Positions 26,412-38,125 of a stretch of DNA of 64,000 bases are shown piece by piece. The DNA is taken from NCBI GenBank assembly GCA_947044405.1, contig CAMRHE010000077.1, forward strand, positions 248,001-312,000, written 5' to 3'. A model generated the notes under the pieces. It was not told the DNA's origin, did no database searches, and saw only the letters and a list, made by a program, of their open reading frames with translations. The DNA is from Leptodactylus fallax (Eukaryota; Chordata; Amphibia; Anura; Leptodactylidae). Position 1 is the first letter of the stretch, and each line of letters begins with the position of its first letter. Position numbers and translations under genes: made by a program.

Positions 26412-26621
26412 CAGTTGCATCTCAATAAATATCTTTGAAACGTTCATTCATTTCAGTAATTCAGTAATTCAATCCATAATCAACATTTACAGAAATAAAA
26501 CACATGAAATAGAACACTCTGTGTGTAAAGAATCTAGAAAATATAGGAGGTCACTTTTTTAATTTAATTACTAAAAGAAATAAATGTTTCAAAGATATTC
26601 TAATTTATTGAGATGTACCTG
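26412..26621. mobile_element. Tc1/mariner-type MITE, 210 bp
   Basis: TA flanks inverted ends CAGTTGCATCTCAATAAAT (left) and CAGGTACATCTCAATAAAT (right, reverse complement), with a non-coding interior. It looks like a short palindromic non-autonomous element. Confidence 0.75.
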
Positions 26622-29109
26622 TAAATATCATTTATCCCATTATTTATGAAGTTTCCCATAGACAGCTCTGTGTCTTCCCTTTCCTTGTTTATTTCTATAA
26701 ATGTCACCCTTGGTGCCCCAATATGTATAACCCTGCAGCCCTCTTGGTGATATTAGACTTTTCATTGTTTTGATCCATATTTTCCCTCCTCTCCCCCTCC
26801 TTATAGATGCTGTGAGTTTTTTCTCTAGGTGTATTCTGATGTAACACAGCTTGGCTGCTGCACATTCCCATTTGAGGTAATGCCCAACACGATAATTTCC
26901 TTTGTTCTTTCTATACTTAGATAAGTCTAGCATTACTGTATATACAATATACTTGTATGTATATGTACATGGGGATTACATTCTTTTTTTGTGTTCCTTT
27001 TTAACCTTTGTTGCTTAGGACATTGTCGGACTGAAGGACCTAGGGCAACCCAGAGGAACTTGTTGCTAATAGACTACACCAGGCCTCCTTCACTAAAATC
27101 TGACTATCCAGCAACCAGCTATTCACATTACTGAGTATTTTCCCCATATTGTCACCCATTACAATATTGTGCATGGATGGTTCATGCGCAGTACCGTATG
27201 GGGATTGACAGTGCCATGGAGAAACCCACACATGCGCAAAATTTTAGTAAGGGAGCTGTAACACAGGCATAGCACTCAGGGCTGCCATGACAAAATTTTG
27301 GTGCCTAATAATGGCAAAATTTGTGGACCCCCTCCTCCCTAAGGTATCTTACATTTTCTTGTCCTGTGGCCCTCACACTATTTATAATGCTGCCCAGTAC
27401 TCCCCTCACAGTATAATGCTCCACAGTGGCCCCACACAGTGTAATATGCTCCACAGTACCCCCCCAGGGCAAAGCTCCACTGTGGCTCCAAACATTATAA
27501 AATGCTCCCCAGACCCCCCCAATATAATGCTTCACAGTGGCACCTCACAGTATAATATACTCCCCAGAGTCCCCACAGTATAATACTCTACAGTGGCCCT
27601 ACACACTATAATACACTCCCCAGAGGCCTCCCCAGTATAATGCTCCATAGTGGCCCCGCACACAATAATATATGCCCCAAAGCCCCTCCAGTAAAAAGCA
27701 CCATACTGGCCTCACACAGTATAATATGCTCATACATACATCACATAACGCCAAGGCCCTTTTCCATTAGCGATGTGGTTGGGCCACAACCCTGCCTGGG
27801 CCCACCGGAGGATCCTCCAGTCCTCTGGTGGGACAGTCCAACACTGATTTATAGAGAACCCATAGCTCATATTTGTATATCTGGGGTTACAGGATATGGA
27901 CTATTGTGATCTACTCCCTATTTATTCTAGTCTATATAGTAGACATTGGAGTATCATGTCTCCTAGGAATTTGGGCTACTCCCTTTATATTTCTATATAC
28001 ATTTATGCTTTTCTTTTTATTGTGTATATTCCTATGTGTAACTATTTTTAGATGGATTTTTTTCATCCCCTTTTAGTATATGGCTCTTGATGTATCTTGT
28101 TGCCACTATTGAGACATACTCCTAAGTATCTTAAATGAATTGTATAGTAATGTTCTACATTTTCTTTACCAGATATAACATGAAGAAGGTTCGTGTCGGA
28201 CTGAAACATTGTATAACACTTTAACTATCTGGATCTCACCTGCTTTGAATTGGATTAAGTGTATTTGATTATTTTCTCTGTTATTTTGATGATCAATAAA
28301 TTTTCATGATGTCTGCCTTATAGTCAATGTTCCACAGTCTTCTCTTCTGACTCTGTATTGAAGAACCCTTCCAAGAGCACCTCAGTGTCATATGGTGTGT
28401 GCTATCTTTATATTACTTGAGCCTCACAGGGCAGGAGGAGAAGGATCACTGACTCACTGACTACTCTCATGTCCTTCTTTGCTGCACATCTCCACTGGCT
28501 TCACCTCTCCACCTACAGTGTATATAGTTCTCACTTCAACCTGTTCTAGCTCAGGCTACAATGTGACTAGAGCCATCATCCTGGTCTTGTTTTAAAGCTA
28601 AGATTTTGATATTTAGCCCATTCTAGCCAGAGATAGCACTTTTATGGGAGCACTGCCTCTTTCCCAAGCAAGCCAGATGACTAGTATAATCTCTTTCTCA
28701 TTGTACAAGCTGGACTCCGTGTGAGCAGTAGGAGAATTACTATAATGTCAGGTCTCATCAAGTAGTAATTATGTTACTAACTCATCTGCCTACTCTTCTT
28801 GTCCTGTGTGAATACCTGGGCAGGGGTGGTACCAAAGGTTCATAACCCCTGGTGCAAAAGCTCAGCTTGCCTTCCTTCCCACCGGGCAAAGACATTTATC
28901 AAATGTGGTGAGGGTGACCTGTGGTACCCTTTGGGTTCTGGGCCGTTCACAGCTCACCAATGGCTTGGTGTAACATGAACTGATGATTTTCAGATGACAG
29001 GGTATGATGAACATGACAATGGTCAGGTTGACTGTGTAGGTAATGCTGCTGAGATGCACCTTGAACTACATGGTCAAAAGATGGATAACCCAACATGAGA
29101 GAGCTTGAC
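26622..29109. other. No gene seen; repeats between the two host genes
   Basis: 27395-27735 is another array of the ~31-bp minisatellite. 28180-28320 (tgaagaaggttcgtgtcgga, then ctgaaac... and aataaa at about 28296) looks like a retroposon 3' tail. The remaining ORFs are short and unconvincing. The C-terminal exon of the plus-strand gene could lie here but I cannot point to it. Confidence 0.4.
27395..27735. repeat. ~31-bp minisatellite, fourth array
   Basis: Degenerate tandem copies of the cagtataatgctccacagt unit, outside the clear duplicated blocks. Confidence 0.8.
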
Positions 29110-29683
29110 TTAAAGGAGTATTCCCATGAACATAATCATATCTATATTTGTAGATAATTAAAAGTTAAAAATTTATCTCACTTTTCCTTGGTAATTTTGT
29201 TTCTTTTGTTGTATATTTTGTTAAAATTTCAATAAAAATTACAGTTTTGCAAATATAAGTAGTTAAAAATTCTGCAGAGTTTTAAATATTTTCTCTAACC
29301 ATTTTAGTGGTGACAGCTTGTTGTCTTGATCCGTTGCCAATGGATACGACCACAAATGCAGAAACTTTCTATGGTCTGGGACTTGTCAGGAACCCAGCCA
29401 TGATTTTCTTATTGTAGCTTAGTTATCAGACAAGGACACTACATATATCAGAAGATATCCCGGCCACAATAAGGAAATCATGGCTGATTTTCTGACCTTA
29501 GAAAGGTCCTGCACGGTCGTATCCACTGGCAACCGATCAAGACAACAACTTGTGACCTCAAGCTGTTTAGAGAAAATCTTTAAAACTCTGCAAAATGTTT
29601 AATTACTTATATTTGCAAAAATGTTTAACTTTTAATTATATACAAATTTAAAAATGGTTATGCTCATGGGAATACCCCTTTAA
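29110..29683. mobile_element. TTAA-flanked MITE, ~574 bp
   Basis: The ends are TTAAAGGAGTATTCCCATGA and, from the right, TTAAAGGGGTATTCCCATGA, with TTAA at each edge. The arms continue (ttaattatctacaaatatag against tttaattatatacaaattta) and the interior is non-coding. The almost symmetrical halves share a TTTTAAATATTTTCTCTAA-like core. Confidence 0.75.
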
Positions 29684-29941
29684 CATTGTAATGTTCCTGG
29701 GTTAAGACTCAATCGGGTAAGTCACCAAGTCTACAAAATCATCAGCATATTGGGAATAACACAATGGATGTGTCCAAATGAAAAACAAGTGATTTATGAT
29801 GATGAACTGTGCTGATTTATTTTATAGTAGGATAATGTTCAGTATCTTCTACTCTATCATGTTATTGTAAGTACAGACTATTGGATATTGACTTCTGTTG
29901 ATTTTACAAGATGTCTCATCACTACAGAGGATTGGACAGGA

Positions 29942-29944
<3 letters not shown>

Positions 29945-29975
<31 letters not shown>

Positions 29976-30126
29976 TATATAGCACCATTAATTCCATGGT
30001 GCTTTACATTTGAGGGTTTACATACGGTACACAAGATATAAAAAACTAATTAAATACTAACAGTGACCAACTGGCACAGTGGGATAGAGGGCCCTGCCCG
30101 CAAGGGCTTACAATCTATGAGAGTAT
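29945..30126. repeat. (ATT)n and adjoining dispersed repeat
   Basis: About 33 bp of ATT repeats lead into a dispersed repeat (agcaccattaattccatggtg ... ccctgcccgcaagggctta). A Tc1 element is inserted at its end. Confidence 0.7.
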
Positions 30127-30355
30127 ACAGTCATATGAAAAAGTTTGGGCACCCCTATTAATCTTAATCATTTTTAGTTCTAAATATTTGGGTGTTTGCA
30201 ACAGCCATTTCTATTTGATATATCTAATAACTGATGGACACCGTAATATTTCAAGATTGAAATGAGGTTTATTGTACTAACAGAAAATGTGCAATATGCA
30301 TTAAACCAAAATTTGACCGGTGCAAAAGTATGGGCACCTCAACAGAAAAGTGACA

Positions 30356-31378
30356 TTAATATTTAGTAGATCCTCCTTTTGCAAAAATAACAGCCTCTAG
30401 TCGCTTCCTGTAGCTTTTAATCAGTTCCTGGATCCTGGATGAAGGTATTTTTGACCATTCCTCTTTACAAAACAATTCCAGTTCAGTTAAGTTTGATGGT
30501 CGCCGAGCATGGACAGCCCGCTTCAAATTATCCCACAGATGTTCAATGATATTCAGGTCTGGGGACTGGGATGGCCATTCCAGAACATTGTAATTGTTCC
30601 TCTGCATGAATGCCTGAGTAGATTTGGAGCTGTGTTTTGGATCATTGTCTTGCTGAAATAGCCATCCCCGGCGTAACTTCAAATTCGTCACTGATTCTTG
30701 TACATTATTCTCAAGAATCTGCTGATACTGAGTTGAATCCATGCGACCCTCAACTTTAACAAGATTCCCGGTGCGGGCATTGGCCACACAGCCCCAAAGC
30801 ATGATGGAACCTCCACCAAATTTTACAGTGGGTAGCAAGTGTTTTTCTTGGAATGCTGTGTTTTTTTGACGCCATGCATAACGCCTTTTTGTATGAACAA
30901 ACAACTCAATCTTTGTTTCATCAGTCCACAGGACCTTCTTCCAAAATGAAGCTGGCTTGTCCAAATGTGCTTTTGCATACCTCAGGCGACTCTGTTTGTG
31001 GCGTGCTTTCAGAAACGGCTTCTTTCGCATCACTCTCCCATACAGCTTCTCCTTGTGCAAAGTGTGCTGTATTGTTGACCGATGCACAGTAACACCATCT
31101 GCAGCAAGATGATGCTGCAGCTCTTTGGAGGAGGTCTGTGGATTGTCCTTGACTGTTCTCACCATTCTTCTTCTCTGCCTTTCTGATATTTTTCTTGGCC
31201 TGCCACTTCTGGGCTTAACAAGAACTGTCCCTGTGGTCTTCCATTTCCTTACTATGTTCCTCACAGTGGAAACTGACAGGTTAAATCTCTGAGACAACTT
31301 TTTGTATCCTTCCCCTGAACAACTATGTTGAACAATCTTTGTTTTCAGATCATTTGAGAGTTGTTTTGAGGAGCCCAT
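30356..31378 (-). CDS. Tc1-type transposase, intact ORF
   Basis: The open frame reaches 355 codons, but I choose MGSSKQLSNDLKTKIV as start (340 aa), the usual Tc1 length; the upstream ATG adds 15 poorly typical residues. The order is two helix-turn-helix segments (KKLSQRFNLSVSTVRNIVR; ELQHHLAADGVTVHRSTI), a GRPRK motif, and a DDE domain with [20 protein letters not shown] and DLNIIEHLWDNLK at DD34E spacing. It ends AVIFAKGGSTKY and has no frameshift or stop. Such enzymes cut at the inverted repeats and insert at TA. One of this copy's own inverted repeats is split by a 5.5-kb retroelement, so the copy itself may be immobile even if the protein works. A few residue differences separate it from the copy at 16147. 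Confidence 0.9.
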   Translation of the reverse strand: MGSSKQLSNDLKTKIVQHSCSGEGYKKLSQRFNLSVSTVRNIVRKWKTTGTVLVKPRSGRPRKISERQRRRMVRTVKDNPQTSSKELQHHLAADGVTVHRSTIQHTLHKEKLYGRVMRKKPFLKARHKQSRLRYAKAHLDKPASFWKKVLWTDETKIELFVHTKRRYAWRQKNTAFQEKHLLPTVKFGGGSIMLWGCVANARTGNLVKVEGRMDSTQYQQILENNVQESVTNLKLRRGWLFQQDNDPKHSSKSTQAFMQRNNYNVLEWPSQSPDLNIIEHLWDNLKRAVHARRPSNLTELELFCKEEWSKIPSSRIQELIKSYRKRLEAVIFAKGGSTKY

Positions 31379-31751
31379 GATGCCACTCTTCAGAGGAGAT
31401 TCAAATAGGAGAACAACTTGCAATTGGCCACCTTAAATACCTTTTCTCATGATTGGATACACCTGGCTATGAAGTTCAAAGCTCAGTGAGGTTACAAAAC
31501 CAATTTTGTGCTTCAGTAAGTCAGTAAAAAGTAGTTAGAAGTATTCAAATCAATAAAATGATAAGGGTACCCAAATTTTTCCACCGGTCAAATTTTGGTT
31601 TAATGCATATTGCACATTTTCTGTTAGTACAATAAACCTCATTTCAATCCTGAAATATTACTGTGTCCATCAGTTATTAGATATATCAAATTGAAATGGC
31701 TGTTGCAAACACCCAAATATTTAGAACTAAAAATGATTAAGATTAATAGGG

Positions 31752-32285
31752 TGTGATGAACCGACCCTCAGTTTTATGGCTGTCTTGGAAGTGTGTTTTT
31801 ACTTGCTCATGTCCGCCCTTCCCCCACTTGTTGGAATGTGGTGCTTACCCATCTGTCCGAGGGTTCTGCAAAGGAGAGAGGGGGAGGGCTGGCTAAGGGG
31901 GAGGTGAAGGGTGTAGCTGGGGGGGGGTCTCACACGGAGGAGAGAGTGAGTTTTGGTAGTCTATTGTGTTGAGCCTGGAAGGGAGACAGCTAAGACAGAG
32001 CTGTGTTCAGGTATCTTTTCTAATCTTTTATTTCCCTTTTTATTTGGTGTGCGGTATCATTGCTCTTTTGCTTGTATGTTTATACTTGATCATATTAATA
32101 TTGTATATTTCTGTATATGCTATTAATTCATACCGACCCACTTGGGTTATTAAACATATAAAATTTATATCGCTTGTTTCGTTCTATCCTATGACCCGGT
32201 CTACTCACGGTGTGTGAGTGGGAGGTTAAGAAAGAAGTTTGATCGCAGGCGTGCCAGGCGGCTGGGCGAGGCGATATTCTTCACA
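31752..32285 (+). repeat. Left LTR of gypsy element 1
   Basis: It starts TGTGATGAACC and ends CTTCACA (TG...CA). It matches the right LTR at both ends but lacks roughly 300 bp of its centre. A TAGGG target copy precedes it at 31747-31751. Confidence 0.85.
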
Positions 32286-32483
32286 GTAGTGGCAGCGTTG
32301 TGGGATCTTAGGATAACAGGGTGTGGGTGTGGTATCACGCAGACACTGAGGATTGTGGCAATCCTATGGCACGAGCGCAGTATGAGATCAAGCTTAAAAT
32401 ACAGTGAAAGTTTGGTACAGTACTGTTCCCTCCCTTCTTCTTTTTTTCTGTCCTATCTTTTATTTGGCAATGACTTCCAGTGA

Positions 32484-35400
32484 ATGCCTTGCACTCTGAG
32501 AAGTGGAGCCAGGGGACGGCAGCAACTGACTGATACAAACGCTGAGCAGATGGCTGATATGGAAGGTGCTGCAGTTGGGCAGGACGAGGAGCAAAGTCCT
32601 GAGGGGCTGGCACAAGAAAACATCACCATGCCAGACAGTTCAGCAGGTGCCCGGACCCCAGAGGTAACTGTGCCTGGAGGGACCAGTAGCCCCAGTTTTG
32701 TGGGGGTAACGAACTTATACTTGCAAATGGTCTTACAGCAGATAGACGCCAGTGACTATAGCGCCCGTCTGCAGGTGATTCACTAGTACCAAGCTGCTGC
32801 AGAGCGCCGGGCGGAGAGAGAAGGTGCAGAGCGCCGGGCGGAGAGAGAGGCCGCTGCTGCAGAGCGTCGGGTGGAGATGGAGCATCAGCTTGAGCTAAAA
32901 AAGCTGGAACTTTGCCAGCAGGCGCAACCTTCCCCTGCACCAACTCCAGGAGCCCGAGCACTAAAGATCCGATCCGAGGACTTTCCAATCTTGGAAGATA
33001 ACGGGGACTTGGACTCGTTTTTGCGGTGATTTGAGCGGGTGTGTAAGCAGCATCATATTCCCCAGGCAGAATGGGCCCGTTACCTGTCTCCCCGGCTGAA
33101 GGGAAAAGGCCTGGATGTTTCCACGAACTTACCAGAGGACGCGGACTATGAGACCATCAAAGCGGCGCTGATCTGGAGATACCGGCTCACGCCGGAGGTG
33201 CACCGCAAAAAGTTCCGGAATATCCAGCGGGGTCCCACAGAGAGCTATGCGGATGTTCTGCACCACTTACAGGCTACATTCTGGCAGTGGATCAAAGGAC
33301 TTACTGTCACCACGTTTGAGGGAATTGGGGATCTTATGATAAAGGAACAATTTCTCCAGGTGTGCCCTCTGGAGGTCCGCCAGTTCGTGTGTGATTGGAA
33401 ACCCAAAACAGCAGACAAGGCTGCAGAGCTTGCTAACGACTATGTGTCCACCAGGGAGCAAGGGACCAAGAGAGGAGCCACACTGCAGAGACCCTCAAGC
33501 TGGAAGGAGGGGCAAAGCTGGAGTTCACCACAGCCTGCGGTCTCCAAGTGGGGTAAGACAAACTCTGTCCCGGGTGCCCCCTCTACTTCCCCTGTCCCAA
33601 GAACTCTGGGCGCCCCGGGGACCCCCTCAAAGTCCCAAGGAGAGGCCCGGCGGTGTCATGCCTGTAACCAGCCAGGACATTTCAAGGCGGAGTGCCCCAA
33701 CCGCTCTAAGAACCCCCCTGTTTCCCCAGCCACGGCAGCTGGCTCATCTGTATACTTGGTGGGGAGGGAGGGGTTGCCATCCAATGCCAACCGTCAACAG
33801 GTCATTGTGGGGGGTAAAGTGGTCATGGGATTTCAGGACACTGGGGCGGAGATTACTCTGGTGCAACCTGACTTGGTCCCTGCGGACAGTATTATCCCTG
33901 GAAAAACTCTGACCCTGAAGGGTATTGGACAAGAACGCTTAACTGTGCCCATGGCTTGCGTCCATTTGGACTGGGGTGCGGGAAAAGGAATGCGTGATGT
34001 GGGGCTTATGTCTGATCTGCCTGCTAATGTCCTATTGGGAACAGATTTGGGGCCCTTGGTGTCCCAATATGGGGTGGGAGTAGCCCCACCTCGCTGTGAC
34101 AAAATGTCTGTACTGAAGGATGATTTTAATGAGGTGTTGAAGCCTGCCACACAGGCACAGACACAGGCAGAGGGAGGGGTCAGCCTTTTGTCTCCCCCTG
34201 CTATGTGCCCAGCTAAAGTAATCAGTGAGCATGTGAATGAGACATTGTGGAATGCTGACCTGGCTGTAGCCCCGCCCACATCTGCGGGTGATGAGAGCCC
34301 CCTCAGTGTGACCCTGGCTGAGCCAGTCACCCATGCAGTTCACTGTGAATCAATGCCTGAATGCAATGTCAATGTAATTGCTAATTCTTGCCTTGCAGAT
34401 TTCCAGGGTAGCTCTTCTGAGATGCTGGGGGCAACCCCAACGGATGACAATGTGCCAGGTGGTCAGGTGGGTCACGGGGATCTCAGGGCCGATCCGGATG
34501 AGGGAAGGACTGCTGGTGTTGCGGTGGTAACCCGCAGCCAGAGTGCTAGAGGGGTGGAAGGCGCTCCGACCCCTGAGCCGTTCCCTCTGTCACCCGGAGA
34601 GGGCACTGAGACCGCCATGACTAGCCTCCCCACACTGGAGCCGGAGGAGTCCGGCGGGTATATGACATGCACATCTCTTCTGTCTGGGTCCAGTCAGGAG
34701 TTCAGGGATGCTGTCCAAGCTGACCGCAGTCTTGGCGCATTGAAGGAGCGTGCCGATCAACCTCCCTTGGAGTCGGACAAGGACCGCGTGTACTGGAAGC
34801 AAGGGAGGTTGTACCGGGAAACGATCCCCACAAAGGGAAAAGAAAGTCGGCTCAGGGAGAAACATTTGGTGGTACCCCAACCCTATCGGGTGGAATTGTT
34901 GCGGATTGCTCATGATATTCCACTGGCAGACCACCTGGGGATCGCTAAGACCAAGGCTCGCCTCAGCCACTTATTCTATTGGCCTAAAATGGGGACAGAT
35001 GTAGCTAAATACTGCCGTTCAGGTGACACTTGTCAGAGGATGGGCAAGGCGGGGCAAGGCTCAAAAGCCCCAATGATACCTATGTCCATCATAACCGAAC
35101 CTTTCCAGCGGGTGGCTGTGGATCTCATTGGACCCCTGTCCATTCCCAGCTGCACCGGGAAATGTTTCATATTGACGGTAGTAGACTATGCTACTAGGTA
35201 CCCAGAAGCTGTCGCTCTGTCTTCCACTCGGGCTGATGTAGTGGCCAAGGCTCTGGTAGGCATCTAATCCCGTGTTGGATTTCCCAGAGAGATACTAACA
35301 GACCAAGGTACCAAGTTCATGTCTGCCTTGATGCAAGGCCTTTGTAAGGTAACAGAGGTGCAACATCTGGTGTCCAGCCCGTATCACCCACAGACCAATG

Positions 35401-36430
35401 GCCTGTGTGAACGGTTCAATGGCACCCTGAAGCAGATGCTCAGGATGTTAGTCGAGTCCCACGGGCGCGACTGGGAGCCTTATCTCCCGCACCTGCTGTT
35501 CGCTTACCGGGAGGTGCCGCAAGCCTCAACGGGGTTCTCCCCCTTTGAGCTCTTGTACGGGAGACGTGTACGTGGGCCCCTAACTCTTGTGAAAGAGTCC
35601 TGGGAAGGAGAAACAGCCATCCAAGGTGTGCCAGTCATGCCCATGGCCCAAGTGCAGACGGCATGGGGTGCTAGAGGTGGGACCCAAGAAGGGGGTGTGT
35701 CAATTGTATTACCTGTCAATGTATTGTGGAGGGATGGTTTGGGGAAGCATGATCTCAGTCATTTGCCCAAGGTATCACCATCACCCACCCAAGTACAAGA
35801 GGAACAGGATGTAGGTTTGGAAGCAAAGGGGGAGGTGCAGAATCCCCTAGAACTCTCCCAACTAGTGGCTAGTGTGGGAGAGACCCTGAGAGACTGCCGG
35901 GAAGGGGTCTCTGAATTGGTATCTCAAGGACCTGGGGTTGCGAGTGTGGATCTGCGGGATGCCAGCACTCAGAACGAGGTCCCAGTGCAGGCCGGGGGTA
36001 GCCAGGTGGGCGGAGACTTCCGGGATGGGGTCTCAGCACCGATACCACAAGGGCCTGGGGTTGCGAGTGTGGATCTGCAGGATGCCAGCACTCAGAACGA
36101 GGTCCCAGTGCAGGCTGGGGGTAGCCAGGTGGGCGGAGACTGCCGGGATGGGGTCTCAGCACCGGTACCACAAGGGCCAGGGGTTGTGAGTGTGGGTCTG
36201 AGGGACGCCAGCACTCGGGGGAGGGACCCAGAGCAAGCAGGAGGTAGCCAGGTCTACTTAATTCAGAGCCTGAGCCTTAGAAGAGTCTCCATTCAGACAG
36301 GAGAGGAAGAGGGTATCAGCACGCCAGGAATATGGTCAGGGACCAGCGCAGGTCCTGGCGGGGTGAGGCCGCCAAGGTGTCCGCGGAAGGTGATCTTAGG
36401 ATCGTCCTTCCTCCCGACACGCTCTAAAAG
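32484..36430 (+). pseudogene. gag-protease-integrase of gypsy element 1
   Basis: One reading frame carries in-frame stops TAG at 32784, TGA at 33027 and TAA at 35265. In order: an acidic N-terminus; a coiled-coil-like Glu/Arg stretch (AERRAEREGAERRAERE); a SCAN-like capsid region (about 33050-33450, YLSPRLKGKGL...FRNIQRG); a zinc knuckle CHACNQPGHFKAEC (33655); an aspartic protease motif FQDTGAEITLV (33830); an integrase zinc finger (AHDIPLADHLG... YCRSGDTC); and the integrase core with VDLIGP, LTDQGTKF and NGLCERFN, the DD35E residues. After the integrase, a 123-bp tandem repeat replaces what should be RT. The first stops lie in gag, so this copy is dead. Confidence 0.85.
35880..36250 (+). 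repeat. Three in-frame 123-bp repeats inside the element ORF
   Basis: The unit of 41 codons contains GPGVASVDLRDASTQNEVPV and QAGGSQVGGD. Copies start at about 35931, 36054 and 36177. The unit is a multiple of three, so the frame stays open across all copies. Confidence 0.9.
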
Positions 36431-36437
36431 GGGGAGG

Positions 36438-37269
36438 TGTGATGAACCGACCCTCAGTTGTACATCTTTCTTAGAAATGTATTTTTACTTGCTCATGTCC
36501 GTCCTCCCCCTACCTGTTGGAATGTTGTGTTTAACTTGGGTTTTACATTGCTGGACGATAGGCTTCACTGGTTTTATGTGTGTTCATTGGAGATGGCTTG
36601 CTATAGCCAGGCATTTTTATTATCCCTGGCCAGATGGCGATGGGGGGATAGCAAGCCAGTGACCTTAAATTCACCCATCTCTCCGAGGGTTCTGCAAAGG
36701 AGGGAGAAGGGGGGCTGCCTGTGTGCAAGGGGTGGGTGGAGCACTAGCCATATGCTGTGGGCAGACCTGAATTCGGGGGTCATTCAGCAAAGAGGCAGTA
36801 AGGAGCTCTGATCTGGGAGAAGATGAGAGAGCTTGCCCTACTGAGGAATGCATTGAGGGCCTAGCATTGAGGCCTGAAGCCTTTCACTTTGTTCTGGACA
36901 ACATGTAGAAGGATTGTTTTATGCAACTTGCTTAAGCTTGCGCCCTAGGCCCAAAACTCTGCTGTGGCCTAGAGAAACGGACTACGAGCCTATGCCGGTA
37001 TTTTCTCTATCTTTTATTTCCATTTTTGTTTTGTGCCGTATCATTGCTCTTTTGCTTGTATGTTTATGCTTGATCGTATTAATATTGTATATTTCTGTAT
37101 ATGCTATTAATTCATACCGACCCACTTGGGTTATTAAACATATAAAATTTATATCGCTCGTTTCATTCTATCCTATGACCCGGTCTACTCACAGTGTGTG
37201 AGTGGGAGGTTAAGAAAGAAGTTTGATCGCAGGCGTGCCAGGTGGCTGGGCGAGGTGATATTCTTCACA
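36438..37269 (+). repeat. Right LTR of gypsy element 1
   Basis: 832 bp, TGTGATGAACC to CTTCACA. It is about 300 bp longer than the left LTR; the extra part lies between the ctgttggaatgt and ccgagggttctgcaaaggag landmarks and beyond. Confidence 0.85.
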
Positions 37270-37847
37270 TAGGGGTGCCCAAACTTTTTCATATGACTGT
37301 ATGTATGATATGTAAAGTATCTATGATCCCAATGATGCAACACACAATCATGGATGATCCGCTCAGACTATGGTGCAAGGTGCTCCTACAGAAGCTGCTC
37401 ATCACCAAGTCTTCTCCCGTGACCTCTGTCAGCCTTTGAACATGGACACATCTGTAGAAAGATGTTAGTTCTTCTATGTACAGAGATGTCCTTATCCCCA
37501 GTCATTACTGAAATGTTGACTCCTTTAGACACCAGTGTGACTGCTCCATATGACATCCTGAAATGCCCTGTAGACTACTACTAATCTGTACACTATACAA
37601 CCCATGGTCCGCATCTACATATTAAGAAGCACACCATTTTCTTACAATTCCTCTCAGCTGAATATCAGGAGTTTCTGTACCAACCATCACAAAAGACAAA
37701 ATCTACAACATATGTCTACAAGAAATCTTGCTGTTTCTTGGTGCTTCTTCAAATTTGATGATAACAGAACAGCAACCCCATACATACAACCAATGTCACT
37801 GAGAGCTAATGGAATGGAAGTGATGATACGGTCCCCACAGATATACC
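37270..37847. other. Short stretch without a supported gene
   Basis: After the Tc1 end at 37299 I see no strong gene. An acceptor-like ttcctctcag at about 37650-37660 leads to an open stretch (EYQEFLYQPSQKTKSTTY) that ends at a stop near 37758. Its phase (1) would fit a last exon of the plus gene, but nothing else supports it. Confidence 0.3.
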
Positions 37848-38125
37848 ACTGATCTCAACATTATCCAGTCTGTCTGGGATGACATGAAGAGACAGAAGGA
37901 TTGGAGTAAACCTACATCCACAGAAGATCTGTGTTCAGTTCTCCAAGACGGTGGGAACAACCTCCCTGCCAAGTTTTGACAAAAACTGTCTGTAGAAGAA
38001 GGCAAGGGGCAGAGGTCATACCAAATATTGATGGGATTTACATTTCTCTTTTCTTCATTCATTTTGGTAATTGTCAAAAATAAAGTATTGACCCTTCTAT
38101 TTTTGAAACCATTCATACACCTGCC
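37848..38125 (+). pseudogene. Tc1-type transposase remnant (C-terminal end)
   Basis: The frame from 37848 reads TDLNIIQSVWDDMKRQKDW and STEDLCSVLQDGGNNLPAKF before a stop. That is the DDE Glu region and C-terminus of a Tc1-like transposase from a third family (Glu replaced by Gln in IIQSVW). The rest of the element is unrecognisable. Confidence 0.6.

Larger units (their letters stand above)
31752..37269 (+). mobile_element. Ty3/gypsy LTR element 1 (Gmr1-like), no RT found
   Basis: LTRs at each end, a TAGGG duplication at 31747-31751 and 37270-37274, and a purine tract (aaaagggggagg, 36427-36437) just before the right LTR define the element. A single frame runs from about 32484 into the right LTR with three in-frame stops. 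It has gag, a CCHC knuckle, protease and integrase, but no reverse transcriptase or RNase H could be found. The SCAN-like capsid and the integrase resemble the Gmr1-like group, in which integrase precedes RT. Confidence 0.85.
30128..37299 (-). mobile_element. Tc1/mariner transposon split by a gypsy element
   Basis: The left end (CAGTCATATGAAAAAGTTTG) follows TA at 30126-30127; the matching right end finishes at 37299 before TA. Removing the gypsy insertion (31752-37269) and one 5-bp duplication leaves about 1,649 bp, a normal length. The inverted repeats are about 210 bp, with an inner motif ACCGGTGCAAAAGTATGGGC. The transposase reads on the minus strand. Confidence 0.9.

Noticed and set aside
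28180..28230. Possible hammerhead ribozyme core (CTGAAAC) at the end of a retroposon-like tail
   Set aside because: The CTGATGA half of the core is absent nearby, so no ribozyme can be drawn.
36458..36811. ORF in the right LTR of gypsy element 1
   Set aside because: It lies in LTR sequence and has no match in the shorter left LTR, so I take it as chance.
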